A DNA stretch of 17,918 nucleotides, taken from Dehalococcoidia bacterium UBA3254. GTDB taxonomy: Bacteria > Chloroflexota > Dehalococcoidia > Dehalococcoidales > UBA3254. A program made the position numbers and the translations under genes. Location of the stretch: positions 1 to 17,918 of the forward strand of contig DEUU01000091.1 of the NCBI GenBank assembly GCA_002362735.1, given 5' to 3'. Below, piece by piece: positions 1 to 6,661 of the stretch; position 1 is the first letter of the stretch, and the number at the start of each line of letters is the position of its first letter. The notes beneath the pieces were generated by a model that did not search any database, was not told the DNA's origin, and saw nothing but the letters and a program-made list of their open reading frames with translations.

Positions 1-543
1 CGAGGTGTGAACTGCCATCGGGTGACCGCCAGTCGCCCTATGGCCGATTCCCATCCGATGGTATTTATAGAACAGCGTTAACAAGCCGAATACTACCACT
101 GAAACGCCGGCTGCCCAGACATACTCCTGGGAAATGATGGCATTACCGATGTGGACTGGCTGTTCCGGAAATATTTTCGGAAGAGTGTCGATTCCCCAGG
201 GCCAGATTACGCTGACCACACCGTCCACAAAATAAGCAATGCCCAGAGTAATGGCAATTAATGAGAGGATCGGCTGGGCAATCAGGGGACGTAATGCAAA
301 CCGTTCGATGCTCCATCCCAGAGCCAGGGCAAATACAATCACCACGGGGAAGGCTAACCAGACAGGTAAGTTCACCTGAACCAGCATGCTGTAGGCAAAC
401 CAGGAGCAAAGTAATACCAGCTGCCCTAGCGCCAGATTTGCGACGCTGCTGGACTTCCAGATCAAGGCAAAACCCAGACCGATGAGGGCATAGATCATGC
501 CGACTGCCAGACCGGTGACGATAAATTGCGTTAATTCTGTCAT
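1..543 (-). CDS. livH: Branched-chain amino acid-type ABC transporter permease (LivH family), 3' part missing
   Basis: The first 181 codons of an integral membrane permease are present; the rest lies beyond the left edge. My translation starts MTELTQFIVTGLAVGMIYAL and continues with several hydrophobic helices, including the LivH-like stretch GMIYALIGLGFALIWKSSS (residues 15-33) and NLALGQ at about 36-41. LivH and LivM form the membrane channel of the high-affinity branched-chain amino acid (HAAT) importer family, which also takes up other carboxylates and amides. The ATG start overlaps the stop of the upstream acyl-CoA ligase gene as ATGA, so the two are probably translationally coupled. Such a pairing suggests that the imported substrate is a carboxylic acid that is activated with CoA after entry; this is inference. 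The substrate cannot be told from the permease. The reading frame is open to the window edge with no frameshift. Confidence 0.88.
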   Translation of the reverse strand, partial: MTELTQFIVTGLAVGMIYALIGLGFALIWKSSSVANLALGQLVLLCSWFAYSMLVQVNLPVWLAFPVVIVFALALGWSIERFALRPLIAQPILSLIAITLGIAYFVDGVVSVIWPWGIDTLPKIFPEQPVHIGNAIISQEYVWAAGVSVVVFGLLTLFYKYHRMGIGHRATGGHPMAVHTS

Positions 544-2486
544 TTCTTTAATTCCTTCTCGCCTTCGACATCTCTTACCTTGATAGTAGTCGAGACGGTA
601 CCTTTCCGGCCGTCACGGTAGGTTACATTGGCCTGAATGGGGACTTCTTCCAGATCGCCGTACATCGCATGGATAATGTCCTTGTACTTTTCTTCCATAA
701 ATTCTCGCCTCAACTTACGGGTACGGGTGAGCTCAGCCTCATCCGGATCGAACTCCTTATGCATAAGGACGAATTTTTTGACCCGGGCCTGTTCCGGAAG
801 ATAGCTGTTAACACGCATTAAATCCTTGCGCACCAGGTCCGCCACGCCGGATTTCTGAGATAAATCAACAAAGGTCGTATAGGGTACCTTGTTACGTTCT
901 GCCCACTTCCCCACCATACTGAAATCGATATTGATAATGGCAGAAACAAAGGACTTATCTTTGCCGCCTACGACCATGGCATCCTTAATATAAGGACTGA
1001 AGCGAAGGCGTCCTTCGATGTATTGCGGAGCATATTTCACGCCGGAGCTAAGCACACCGAGGTGCTCCAAACGATCAAGAAAGACAAGATGCCCTTCTTC
1101 ATCTATGTTCACTGCGTCATTGGTGTGACACCAGCCGTTAACAAATGTCTCGCAGGTTTTTTTCTCGTTCTTCAAATAGCCGGTGAACATACAATTGCTT
1201 CTAACCAACAGCTCGCCTTCATCCGTCAGCCTGACTTCCGTCCCCAGGGCGGGGCGGCCAACGGTTTCAAACTTTACTTCACCGTTGCTATGCGAGGAAA
1301 TAAATCCGGCTTCCGTGCTGGCATAGACCTGCCGCAGCTCGATCCCCAGAGCGTGAATAAGGCGGAAGGTATCCAGACTCAGAACAGAACTTCCGGTTAC
1401 GGCAAAGCGGACATGACTTAAACCAAGCTTGTCTTTCAAAGGCCGGAATAAACTCCAGTATGCTGCCGCATGAGCTATCTTCAATAAAACGTTCGGCGTT
1501 TTTCCCGCAAATTGAAGATCTGCCATTTTATGACCTACCGGCATAAAAAGGTTGTAGGTAAGACGTTTTAGAGCGCTGGTATCAATTATTTTCACATGGA
1601 TATCGCTAACCAGGCTCTCCCACTGCCGGGGTCCATAGATCACAAAATTAGGGCCGACTTCGCGGGTATCTTCAGCAATGGTCTCCGGCTCTTCCGGGAA
1701 ATTCAGGACAGCACCGGTCAACAGATGAGGGATCGTCCCGAAATAGCTATCTCCCACCCAGGCAGCCGGAAAGTTCGATATCAGGTTATCTTTTGCTGAC
1801 AGCGGATAGCGCATCACAAAATCTTTCGCCGTTGTAATCAGGGCTTGATGGGTAGTAATAGCGCCTTTCGGGAGGCCCGTCGTACCGGAAGTATAGTAAA
1901 TAAAGGCTACGTCGGATGGTTTTCCCTTTTCCAGATTTTCATCGAACAGACCGGGATGAGTTTTTTCATACTCCCGGCCCATTTGAATCACTTCATTAAA
2001 ACTGGCAAGGAGAGGATCATCATAATTCCGCAGCCCTTTAGGGTCCCAGAAAATAATTTTTTTCAAGAGCGGCAGTTCTTCCTTGATTTCGAGAAATTTA
2101 TCTGTCTGTTCCTGATCGTTGACGATGGCGAACTTTGCATCGGAATGAGTAGCGATATATTTCACTTCAGAGGGGATACAATCCACAAAGATGCCCGTTG
2201 GGACACCTCCGGCAGACTGAACAGCAAATTCACCCCAGAACCACTCCGGTTCATTATCCCCGATAATACAGACAACATCACCTGGATGCAAACCCAGACT
2301 GATCAATCCTAAAGAACAATATTTAACCTGATCAAGATATTCTTTCCAGGAATATCTTTCCCATATACCAAAACGTTTCATGCACATAGCGGTGCGGTTG
2401 CTCCATTTTATGGAGTTGTTCCGGATGATCTGGGGGATAGTCTCTATTTTATTTGTCTGCGTCATCATCTTCTCGATTTTTTCCAT
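540..2486 (-). CDS. Long-chain acyl-CoA synthetase (AMP-forming ligase)
   Basis: This 648-residue protein belongs to the ANL superfamily, close to the long-chain fatty acyl-CoA ligase (FAA1/FadD15-like) group. It would activate a carboxylic acid with ATP to an acyl-adenylate and pass it to CoA in the cytoplasm. The P-loop signature YYTSGTTGLPKGA is at about residues 197-209, the acyl-adenylate motif YASTEAG at about 388-394, the GWCHTND motif at about 451-457 (the Asp that binds ribose is kept; family members usually have TGD), and the hinge region DRLEHLGVLSSG at about 471-482. No signal peptide or membrane helix is evident. The start at 2486 is chosen because GGGAGG lies 10 nt upstream; ATGs at codons 7 and 8 have no such site. 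That ribosome binding site lies inside a terminator-like hairpin, so expression is probably controlled by the leader. The gene overlaps livH by 4 bases. The real substrate could be a fatty, aromatic or branched acid. Confidence 0.9.
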   Translation of the reverse strand: MEKIEKMMTQTNKIETIPQIIRNNSIKWSNRTAMCMKRFGIWERYSWKEYLDQVKYCSLGLISLGLHPGDVVCIIGDNEPEWFWGEFAVQSAGGVPTGIFVDCIPSEVKYIATHSDAKFAIVNDQEQTDKFLEIKEELPLLKKIIFWDPKGLRNYDDPLLASFNEVIQMGREYEKTHPGLFDENLEKGKPSDVAFIYYTSGTTGLPKGAITTHQALITTAKDFVMRYPLSAKDNLISNFPAAWVGDSYFGTIPHLLTGAVLNFPEEPETIAEDTREVGPNFVIYGPRQWESLVSDIHVKIIDTSALKRLTYNLFMPVGHKMADLQFAGKTPNVLLKIAHAAAYWSLFRPLKDKLGLSHVRFAVTGSSVLSLDTFRLIHALGIELRQVYASTEAGFISSHSNGEVKFETVGRPALGTEVRLTDEGELLVRSNCMFTGYLKNEKKTCETFVNGWCHTNDAVNIDEEGHLVFLDRLEHLGVLSSGVKYAPQYIEGRLRFSPYIKDAMVVGGKDKSFVSAIINIDFSMVGKWAERNKVPYTTFVDLSQKSGVADLVRKDLMRVNSYLPEQARVKKFVLMHKEFDPDEAELTRTRKLRREFMEEKYKDIIHAMYGDLEEVPIQANVTYRDGRKGTVSTTIKVRDVEGEKELKK

Positions 2487-2518
2487 AAAAAAAATACCTC
2501 CCGCCTGGGGAGGTATTT
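2487..2518 (-). terminator. Terminator-like hairpin overlapping the ligase ribosome binding site
   Basis: On the minus strand a perfect 11-bp stem (arms 2508-2518 and 2492-2502, loop of 5) is followed by a run of eight T that abuts the ATG of the acyl-CoA ligase. The 3' arm holds the GGGAGG ribosome binding site. The element has the form of an intrinsic terminator, and the same fold would also hide the ribosome binding site. It sits between a promoter and its gene, so it is more likely a conditional attenuator than a plain end-of-gene terminator. The conditional role is inference. Confidence 0.75.
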
Positions 2519-2545
2519 AAAATATTCCTGTAGATATAATTAGTC

Positions 2546-2624
2546 TAAAAGAATCGCCATGCCTGACCCCCAAGCGCATCGAGTGCGCCAGGTAAAGATG
2601 AATTCCATCTGCTCCATTCTTTTA
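2546..2624 (-). ncRNA. Candidate structured leader RNA (riboswitch-like), class unknown
   Basis: Read on the minus strand, this 79-nt stretch can close with a 9-bp helix (2616-2624 with 2546-2554). Inside are a 5-bp hairpin (2606-2610 with 2596-2600, loop of 5) and a compound helix: 4 bp of 2589-2592 with 2562-2565, enclosing a 5-bp hairpin 2584-2588 with 2574-2578. It lies between a good promoter and the attenuator-like hairpin at 2487-2518. A GGGGGT segment (2566-2571) could instead pair with ACCTCC in the 5' arm of the terminator (2509-2514), six pairs with one G-U, giving a possible antiterminator. I do not recognise any known riboswitch consensus, and there is no T-box TGGNACCGCG sequence. 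All pairings were found by eye; no energy was calculated. Confidence 0.45.
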
Positions 2625-2670
2625 TTCAGGGTCATTAAAGGCTTCTCTCTTTTTTACCAACTGATGTTCT

Positions 2671-2700
2671 AGATTACCATAACGAAAACCAGCCTGTCAA
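2671..2700 (-). promoter_or_regulatory. Probable sigma-70-type promoter for the ligase-livH operon
   Basis: On the minus strand a perfect TTGACA (2695-2700) is followed after 18 nt by TAATCT (2671-2676), which matches TATAAT at three positions but is preceded by TGG, fitting an extended -10 (TGn). Transcription would start near 2664 and give a leader of about 178 nt before the ligase ATG. It lies just beyond the stop of the prepilin peptidase gene, so the operon need not depend on read-through. Confidence 0.55.
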
Positions 2701-2712
2701 GTACGTAGTTTG

Positions 2713-2733
2713 GAGTCAGGAGCCAGGAGTCTG
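2713..2733. repeat. Three tandem 7-base repeats (GAGYCAG)
   Basis: GAGTCAG, GAGCCAG and GAGTCTG follow each other directly in the gap downstream of the prepilin peptidase gene. It is a short array with one mismatch in the last unit. No function is evident. It may be a remnant of heptanucleotide slippage. Confidence 0.6.
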
Positions 2734-2765
2734 GTGTTTAGGAAGGAGATGAGGCTACAATAAAT

Positions 2766-3554
2766 TTACCGTGTAAAAACACCCAGGTACCAGTTAAGAA
2801 TCTGGGTGCCCCAGATGAGAGTGATGATAGCGCCGATCGAGAGAAAAGGACCAAAAGGAATCGCTTCTTTTCTCTTTTTCAGACGAAAGACCAGGAGAAA
2901 AATGGCGGTCAGACCGCCGAGGATAACTCCTCCCAGTACCGCAACCAGGACTTCACCGAAACCGGTAGCGAGTCCAATCAAAGCTGCCATTTTCACATCC
3001 CCAAATCCCATTCCTCCCCTCGTGACCAGGGCGGGTATCAAAAGGAAGAAAAAACCAACCGCCCCGCCGATCAAAGCATTGACAATGCCATAGCTGGTAA
3101 TACCCGAATGCACTATTCCGGTCTTAATGAAAAAGGGGGCAATAATCAAGGCAGCGATAAGTGATGGATAGACGATTTTGTTCAAAATTAACTGGTGGCG
3201 GAGATCGATCAAAGCGATCACGATAAAGACATAAGAGTATAAAGTAATAAAGACGAAGTCCAGAGTCAGACCTTTATACCAGAAAAGGAAGGCGGTGAAT
3301 AACCCGCATCCCAACTCCACCCAGAGGACGCGGAGAGGAATTTTCGCACCGCACCGGCGGCAGCGTCCCCGCAATATGATATAGCTGAAGACCGGGATCA
3401 GTTCCAGAGCGGACAACCTTTTTTGACAGCCGTCGCAGTGGGAGGGTGGGGAGGTCAAAGACCCGCCGGCGGGCAAGCGGTCGACGCAGACGTTAATAAA
3501 ACTGCCGAAACAGACCCCCAGCAAGCCGAATAGTACTATGAAATAAGTCTCCAT
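2766..3554 (-). CDS. pilD: Prepilin peptidase / N-methyltransferase (type IV leader peptidase)
   Basis: This 262-residue polytopic membrane enzyme cleaves the short leader of type IV prepilins after Gly and methylates the new N-terminal Phe. The N-terminal GSFINVCVDRLP motif is at about 17-28. A zinc-binding four-cysteine cytoplasmic loop has CxxC at C40/C43 and C65/C68. The two catalytic aspartates of this aspartic peptidase family are seen as D117 in ALIDLRH and D186 in the GFGDVK motif. About eight hydrophobic segments follow the loop. Length is normal for PilD/GspO. The methylase cysteine loop is complete, so both activities should be present. It is divergent from the pilin gene pilA1, its obvious substrate. 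The ATG at 3554 has no Shine-Dalgarno sequence, and a likely promoter ends only a few bases upstream, so the mRNA may be leaderless. Confidence 0.95.
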   Translation of the reverse strand: METYFIVLFGLLGVCFGSFINVCVDRLPAGGSLTSPPSHCDGCQKRLSALELIPVFSYIILRGRCRRCGAKIPLRVLWVELGCGLFTAFLFWYKGLTLDFVFITLYSYVFIVIALIDLRHQLILNKIVYPSLIAALIIAPFFIKTGIVHSGITSYGIVNALIGGAVGFFFLLIPALVTRGGMGFGDVKMAALIGLATGFGEVLVAVLGGVILGGLTAIFLLVFRLKKRKEAIPFGPFLSIGAIITLIWGTQILNWYLGVFTR

Positions 3555-3566
3555 ATATTAGTTTAT

Positions 3567-3595
3567 ATTGTGAAGATTTTCCCCCTTTAAGTCAA
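3567..3595 (-). promoter_or_regulatory. Possible promoter for the prepilin peptidase gene
   Basis: On the minus strand TTGACT (3590-3595, five of six) and CACAAT (3567-3572, four of six) are 17 nt apart. Transcription would start near 3560, only about six bases before the ATG at 3554. That agrees with the absence of a ribosome binding site. Confidence 0.4.
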
Positions 3596-3600
3596 ACTGA

Positions 3601-3684
3601 GACCATATAGGACTTTTTACTCATATGAATAGTATGACCTAAAGGTGATTGTATGCCTCTGCAGGTGTGATAAAGTTGAATATG
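3601..3684 (+). promoter_or_regulatory. Upstream regulatory block of pilA1, copied upstream of pilA2
   Basis: This stretch aligns with 4243-4325. Shared pieces are GACCnnATAGGAC (3601-3613), ATGAC followed by TAAAG (3634-3644), and a 38-base core from GTGATTG (3645-3651) to GAATA (3678-3682). The core has the same length in both copies, with TCTG, CAG and TAA in between at conserved positions. A TTGAAT at 3676-3681 could be a -10 element, but no good -35 lies at the right distance. The block is better described as a conserved promoter or activator region than as a typed promoter. Confidence 0.55.
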
Positions 3685-3746
3685 TCGCCTGAAATTAATT
3701 AAAGCTTAAGAATAGAAAAATAAAAAGGAAAAACAAGGAGGACGAA

Positions 3747-4148
3747 ATGTTAAAGAAATTCTTCAAGCAATTCAAGTATGGTCAGAAAGGTTTCACCCTG
3801 ATCGAGTTACTGGTTGTAATCGCAATCCTGGGCGTGCTGGCCGCAGTAGCCATCCCCAACGTGAGCAAATTTATTGGCAAGGGTAAGGTCGAAGCCGCCA
3901 ATACCGAGTTTGCCACCGTTCAGACCGCTATCGCTGCTTATCAGGCTGATGGTAACACAATCAGTGCTAATATGGATGCTGCAGCTGTTACAGCGGCGGT
4001 AACGCCTTTCATGCAGAACGCTCTGATGTATGCTTATACCCTGACCTATGCTGCTGGTACCATTACGATCGCTGGTGTAGATGGCGCTGGTTCTGCATCT
4101 GATACAGCCGGCTTAAAGTGGCTTGCCGGCAAATGGGCATCTAAATAA
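3747..4148 (+). CDS. pilA: Type IV major pilin-like protein 1
   Basis: A 133-residue prepilin. The leader MLKKFFKQFKYGQKG is 15 residues, positively charged, and should be cut after G15, leaving F16 as the methylated N-terminus. Glu at mature position 5 (E20), which is needed for assembly, is present in FTLIELLVVIAILGVLAAVAIP. The rest of the N-terminal helix runs to about residue 70, followed by a small C-terminal domain of about 63 residues that is rich in Ala and Thr, with few charged residues and no cysteine. The size resembles GspG-type or short major pilins. A strong AAGGAGG ribosome binding site lies 5 nt before the ATG, as expected for an abundant structural protein. It is followed by a terminator, so it is probably a one-gene transcript. 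It could be the major pilin of the PilB-PilT machine encoded at 9358-15395, or a pseudopilin. Confidence 0.92.
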   Translation: MLKKFFKQFKYGQKGFTLIELLVVIAILGVLAAVAIPNVSKFIGKGKVEAANTEFATVQTAIAAYQADGNTISANMDAAAVTAAVTPFMQNALMYAYTLTYAAGTITIAGVDGAGSASDTAGLKWLAGKWASK

Positions 4149-4184
4149 ATTTGAAATATTGATCTAATAAAAAATAAAGTAACC

Positions 4185-4226
4185 AAAGGAAAGGCTTGCC
4201 GGTTAAGGGCAAGCCTTTCCTTTTTT
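4185..4226 (+). terminator. Strong intrinsic terminator after pilA1
   Basis: A perfect 16-bp stem (4185-4200 with 4208-4223) with a 7-base loop ends in a run of six T (4221-4226). It closes the pilA1 transcript before the second pilin promoter block. Confidence 0.93.
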
Positions 4227-4242
4227 ATCCCGTTATACAAGG

Positions 4243-4325
4243 GACCGGATAGGACAATTTGGCGACATAAGAGGATGACTAAAGAGTGATTGAACGCTTC
4301 TGACAGTATGGTAAGCTAGAATAGG
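4243..4325 (+). promoter_or_regulatory. Upstream regulatory block of pilA2, paralogous to that of pilA1
   Basis: It shares GACCnnATAGGAC (4243-4255), GACTAAAG (4277-4284) and the 38-base GTGATTG...GAATA core (4286-4323) with the pilA1 block. A TAGAAT at 4317-4322 is a fair -10 element. The distance from the core to the ATG is 24 nt here, against 64 nt for pilA1, so the two genes differ in leader length. Confidence 0.55.
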
Positions 4326-4347
4326 TTATCTTATCAAGGAGGTCAAG

Positions 4348-4758
4348 ATGTTGAAGAAATTTTTCAAACAATTTAAATACGGCCAGAAAGGTTTCACCCT
4401 GATCGAGTTAATCGTGGTAATTGGAATTCTGGGGGTCCTGGCAGGGGTAGCCATCCCCAATGTGACCAAGTCCATCGGCAAGGGCAAGGTCGAAGCCGCC
4501 AATACCGATTTCGCCTCCGTCCAAACAGCCATAGCTGCTTATCAGGCTGACGGTAATCCAATCTCCGGGGATATGGATGAGACCGAGGTATCCGCAGCAG
4601 TAACACCTTACGCCCAGAACCCTGTTTCATACGATTATACTTTAGACTATAATGCCGGCCAGATAACCATCACCGGAGTAGATGGAGACCCTTCTAAAGC
4701 ATTTTCAGCCGGAATACAATGGGATGACGCCCATAGCAAATGGATGAAAATACCTTAA
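4348..4758 (+). CDS. pilA: Type IV major pilin-like protein 2 (paralogue of pilin 1)
   Basis: A 136-residue prepilin with the same 15-residue leader, the same G15/F16 cleavage site and E20. By my count 63 of the first 70 residues match pilin 1. The C-terminal domain has diverged: it is more acidic (for instance GDMDETE at about 74-80) and ends in SKWMKIP. Neither paralogue has cysteine, so there is no disulphide-bonded D-loop. The ribosome binding site AAGGAGG lies 5 nt before the ATG. Its TAA stop overlaps the purA stop on the other strand, with no terminator between them. The tandem pair looks like a gene duplication that included the promoter, followed by divergence of the surface-exposed part. 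It could be a second major pilin, a minor pilin, or an alternative pilin under different control. Confidence 0.92.
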   Translation: MLKKFFKQFKYGQKGFTLIELIVVIGILGVLAGVAIPNVTKSIGKGKVEAANTDFASVQTAIAAYQADGNPISGDMDETEVSAAVTPYAQNPVSYDYTLDYNAGQITITGVDGDPSKAFSAGIQWDDAHSKWMKIP

Positions 4759-6038
4759 ACGATGGGGAATCGGATAATGGTCTGCTCGCGTTTGGCGCCT
4801 ACAGAGACCAGCTTGACGCGGCAGCCGCAGAGCTCTTCCAGGCGTTTGATATAAAGTCGAGCTTCCAGGGGTAAGCGTCCGTATTGGCGGATCTCACTGA
4901 TCGGCTTCATCCAGCCGTCCATTTCTTCGTAGACCGGCTGACATCTTTCCAGGTCGGCGATGTTGCCGGGAAACTCCTCAACCGTCTTGCCATCCAGCTT
5001 GTAAGCGACACAGAATTTTAATCTGGGGAAGTTGTCCAGCACATCCAGCCTGGTAAGAGCAATGCCGGTATATCCATTTATCCGGCTGCTGAAACGGGCA
5101 GCCACGCCGTCAAACCAACCACAGCGGCGAGGTCTCCCGGTAGTCGTTCCAAATTCATGGGCGCATTGACGAATTGCTTCTCCAACTCCATCTTTAAGCT
5201 CGGTAGGCATCGGGCCGCCACCCACCCGTGTACAATAGGCCTTAAAAACCGCCAGGATGTTATTAAGATAGACAGGGCTGATTCCGGAACCGGAGCAGGC
5301 GCCCCCAGCCGCTGGCGAAGAGGAAGTAGCATATGGATAAGTACCAAAATCCGGGTCAAGAAGCACCCCCTGGGCGCCTTCCAGCAAGACTAAATCTTTA
5401 TTCTTTAAGGCCTCATCCAGCATCGAAGTAGTCTCACGAATATGGGGAGTCAGCCGTTCCCCATACCGGCAATACTGCTGATAGACTTCTTCCAGCGATA
5501 AAGCCTCAACGCCGTAAACTCGAGTCAGAAGTAAATTTTTACGTTCCAGGACCAGGCTTAGCCGGTTGAAAAAACCTTTCCGATCCAGGAGATCACCTGC
5601 CCGGATGCCTAACCGGGCGATTTTATCGGTAAATGCCGGACCCACTCCTTTACGGGTCGTCCCTACGGCTTTGCCTCCGAGGGCTTCTTCTTCCAATCCA
5701 TCCAGCAAAATGTGATACGGCATAATCAAATGAGCCCTGTCACTGATGTAAAGACGGCTAATATCCACCCCTCGTTTCTGAAGATTGTCCATTTCGCCTA
5801 ACAATACGGCTGGATTAATGACAACCCCGTTAGCTATGATGCACTTGGTATGAGAATAAAAAATACCCGAAGGGATAATGTGCAATTTATATTCGCCGGA
5901 ATCATTAATGACGGTGTGTCCGGCATTATCGCCACCTGAATAACGGACCACGAGCCGGGCCTGTTCAGCCAGCATATCTACGATCTTACCTTTTCCCTCA
6001 TCACCCCACTGGGCCCCTACTACCGCAATTGCAGTCAT
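4755..6038 (-). CDS. purA: Adenylosuccinate synthetase
   Basis: This 427-residue cytoplasmic enzyme joins IMP and aspartate using GTP to make adenylosuccinate, the first committed step to AMP. All main signatures are present: the P-loop-like WGDEGKGKIVD with catalytic D13 (residues 11-21), NAGHTV with H41, GTTRKGVGP at 126-134, the IMP-binding DPDFGTYPYATSSS at about 228-241, TTTGRPRRCGWFD at about 298-310, and a C-terminal SVGAKREQTI. Length is typical. The ATG overlaps the stop of the phosphatidylinositol-phosphate synthase gene as ATGA, making this the last gene of the ino1 operon. The link to inositol lipid genes is probably a matter of shared transcription rather than shared pathway. Confidence 0.98.
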   Translation of the reverse strand: MTAIAVVGAQWGDEGKGKIVDMLAEQARLVVRYSGGDNAGHTVINDSGEYKLHIIPSGIFYSHTKCIIANGVVINPAVLLGEMDNLQKRGVDISRLYISDRAHLIMPYHILLDGLEEEALGGKAVGTTRKGVGPAFTDKIARLGIRAGDLLDRKGFFNRLSLVLERKNLLLTRVYGVEALSLEEVYQQYCRYGERLTPHIRETTSMLDEALKNKDLVLLEGAQGVLLDPDFGTYPYATSSSPAAGGACSGSGISPVYLNNILAVFKAYCTRVGGGPMPTELKDGVGEAIRQCAHEFGTTTGRPRRCGWFDGVAARFSSRINGYTGIALTRLDVLDNFPRLKFCVAYKLDGKTVEEFPGNIADLERCQPVYEEMDGWMKPISEIRQYGRLPLEARLYIKRLEELCGCRVKLVSVGAKREQTIIRFPIV

Positions 6039-6661
6039 CGTTTTTCCTTCCTCGTCTGTTGATAAACATAAGCCAGCCTTTGAATCACAGTCACAATACT
6101 CAACAAGGCAATAATGATCAGAGCAATGATAATCGCCAAATTAAAGGTAATTAAAAGGCCCAGCGCCAGTATAATTACTCGCTCGGTCCTGGTAAATATT
6201 CCCACCTGACAATCAATACCAGCCGCTTCCGCCCTCGATCGGATATAGCTTACCATAAAAGAAAAAATCATGGCGATGCCAATGAGAATGACTATCCAGG
6301 GCACCAGGTCAGACCCGGAATGAAACAGAAAATAAACCATTATTCCGATGAGAATGATAGCTTCCGAAAGGCGGTCCAGAGTGGAGTCCAGAATTCCCCC
6401 AAAACGACTGACCCGGTTTGTGCGGCGAGCAAGAGCTCCATCAATGATATCAAAAAATCCGGAAATCAAGACTACCCAACCCGCGGCAAATGGATAACCG
6501 AGACCGACCAGAGAGGCGGCTCCCAATATTAGAAGAAAACCTATCCAGGTCACCGTATTCGGTGTAATGGAGGTTTTAGCTAATAATGCCACTACAGGTT
6601 GTGTAATATGAGCCGCTATCGCCCGGCGAAAAACCTGCAGTCTGGCGGCTGTTGTTTGCAC
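6035..6661 (-). CDS. pgsA: CDP-alcohol phosphatidyltransferase, probable phosphatidylinositol-phosphate synthase
   Basis: This 208-residue integral membrane enzyme has about six hydrophobic segments. The full CDP-alcohol phosphotransferase motif D-G-x2-A-R-x8-G-x3-D-x3-D is at residues 74-96, with D74, D92 and D96 as metal and catalytic residues. The stretch SYIRSRAEAAG (about 138-148) and the following GIFTRTERVIIL resemble mycobacterial phosphatidylinositol-phosphate synthase as I remember it. It would join CDP-diacylglycerol and inositol 1-phosphate. The upstream ino1 gene supplies that substrate, and the PimA-like gene would use the dephosphorylated product. The GTG start at 6661 has no ribosome binding site. 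An in-frame ATT eight codons upstream (6683-6685) follows AGGGGG by 6 nt and is a possible alternative. Other members of the family make phosphatidylglycerol phosphate, so the inositol call rests on context plus these motifs. Confidence 0.85.
   Translation of the reverse strand: MQTTAARLQVFRRAIAAHITQPVVALLAKTSITPNTVTWIGFLLILGAASLVGLGYPFAAGWVVLISGFFDIIDGALARRTNRVSRFGGILDSTLDRLSEAIILIGIMVYFLFHSGSDLVPWIVILIGIAMIFSFMVSYIRSRAEAAGIDCQVGIFTRTERVIILALGLLITFNLAIIIALIIIALLSIVTVIQRLAYVYQQTRKEKR

Noticed and set aside
143..409. An 88-codon minus-strand open frame near the left edge
   Set aside because: It is out of frame with the LivH-type permease, which is open from 543 to the edge and has the right membrane-protein composition.
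1023..2312. Three plus-strand open frames (1023-1421, 1596-1799, 1845-2312) opposite the acyl-CoA ligase
   Set aside because: They lie fully antisense to a long gene with clear family motifs, have no ribosome binding sites of note and no recognisable domains.
2487..2664. The ligase leader as a T-box, SAM or glycine riboswitch
   Set aside because: The T-box TGGNACCGCG sequence is absent and I could not match the conserved cores of the other classes by eye; left as unknown.
2713..2733. GAGYCAG repeats as a CRISPR fragment
   Set aside because: Units are 7 bases with no spacers and there are no cas genes.
3636..3684. A sigma-54 promoter for the pilin genes, as known for pilA in some bacteria
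   Set aside because: No GG-N10-GC spacing fitting TGGCAC-N5-TTGCA is found in the block shared by both pilin genes.
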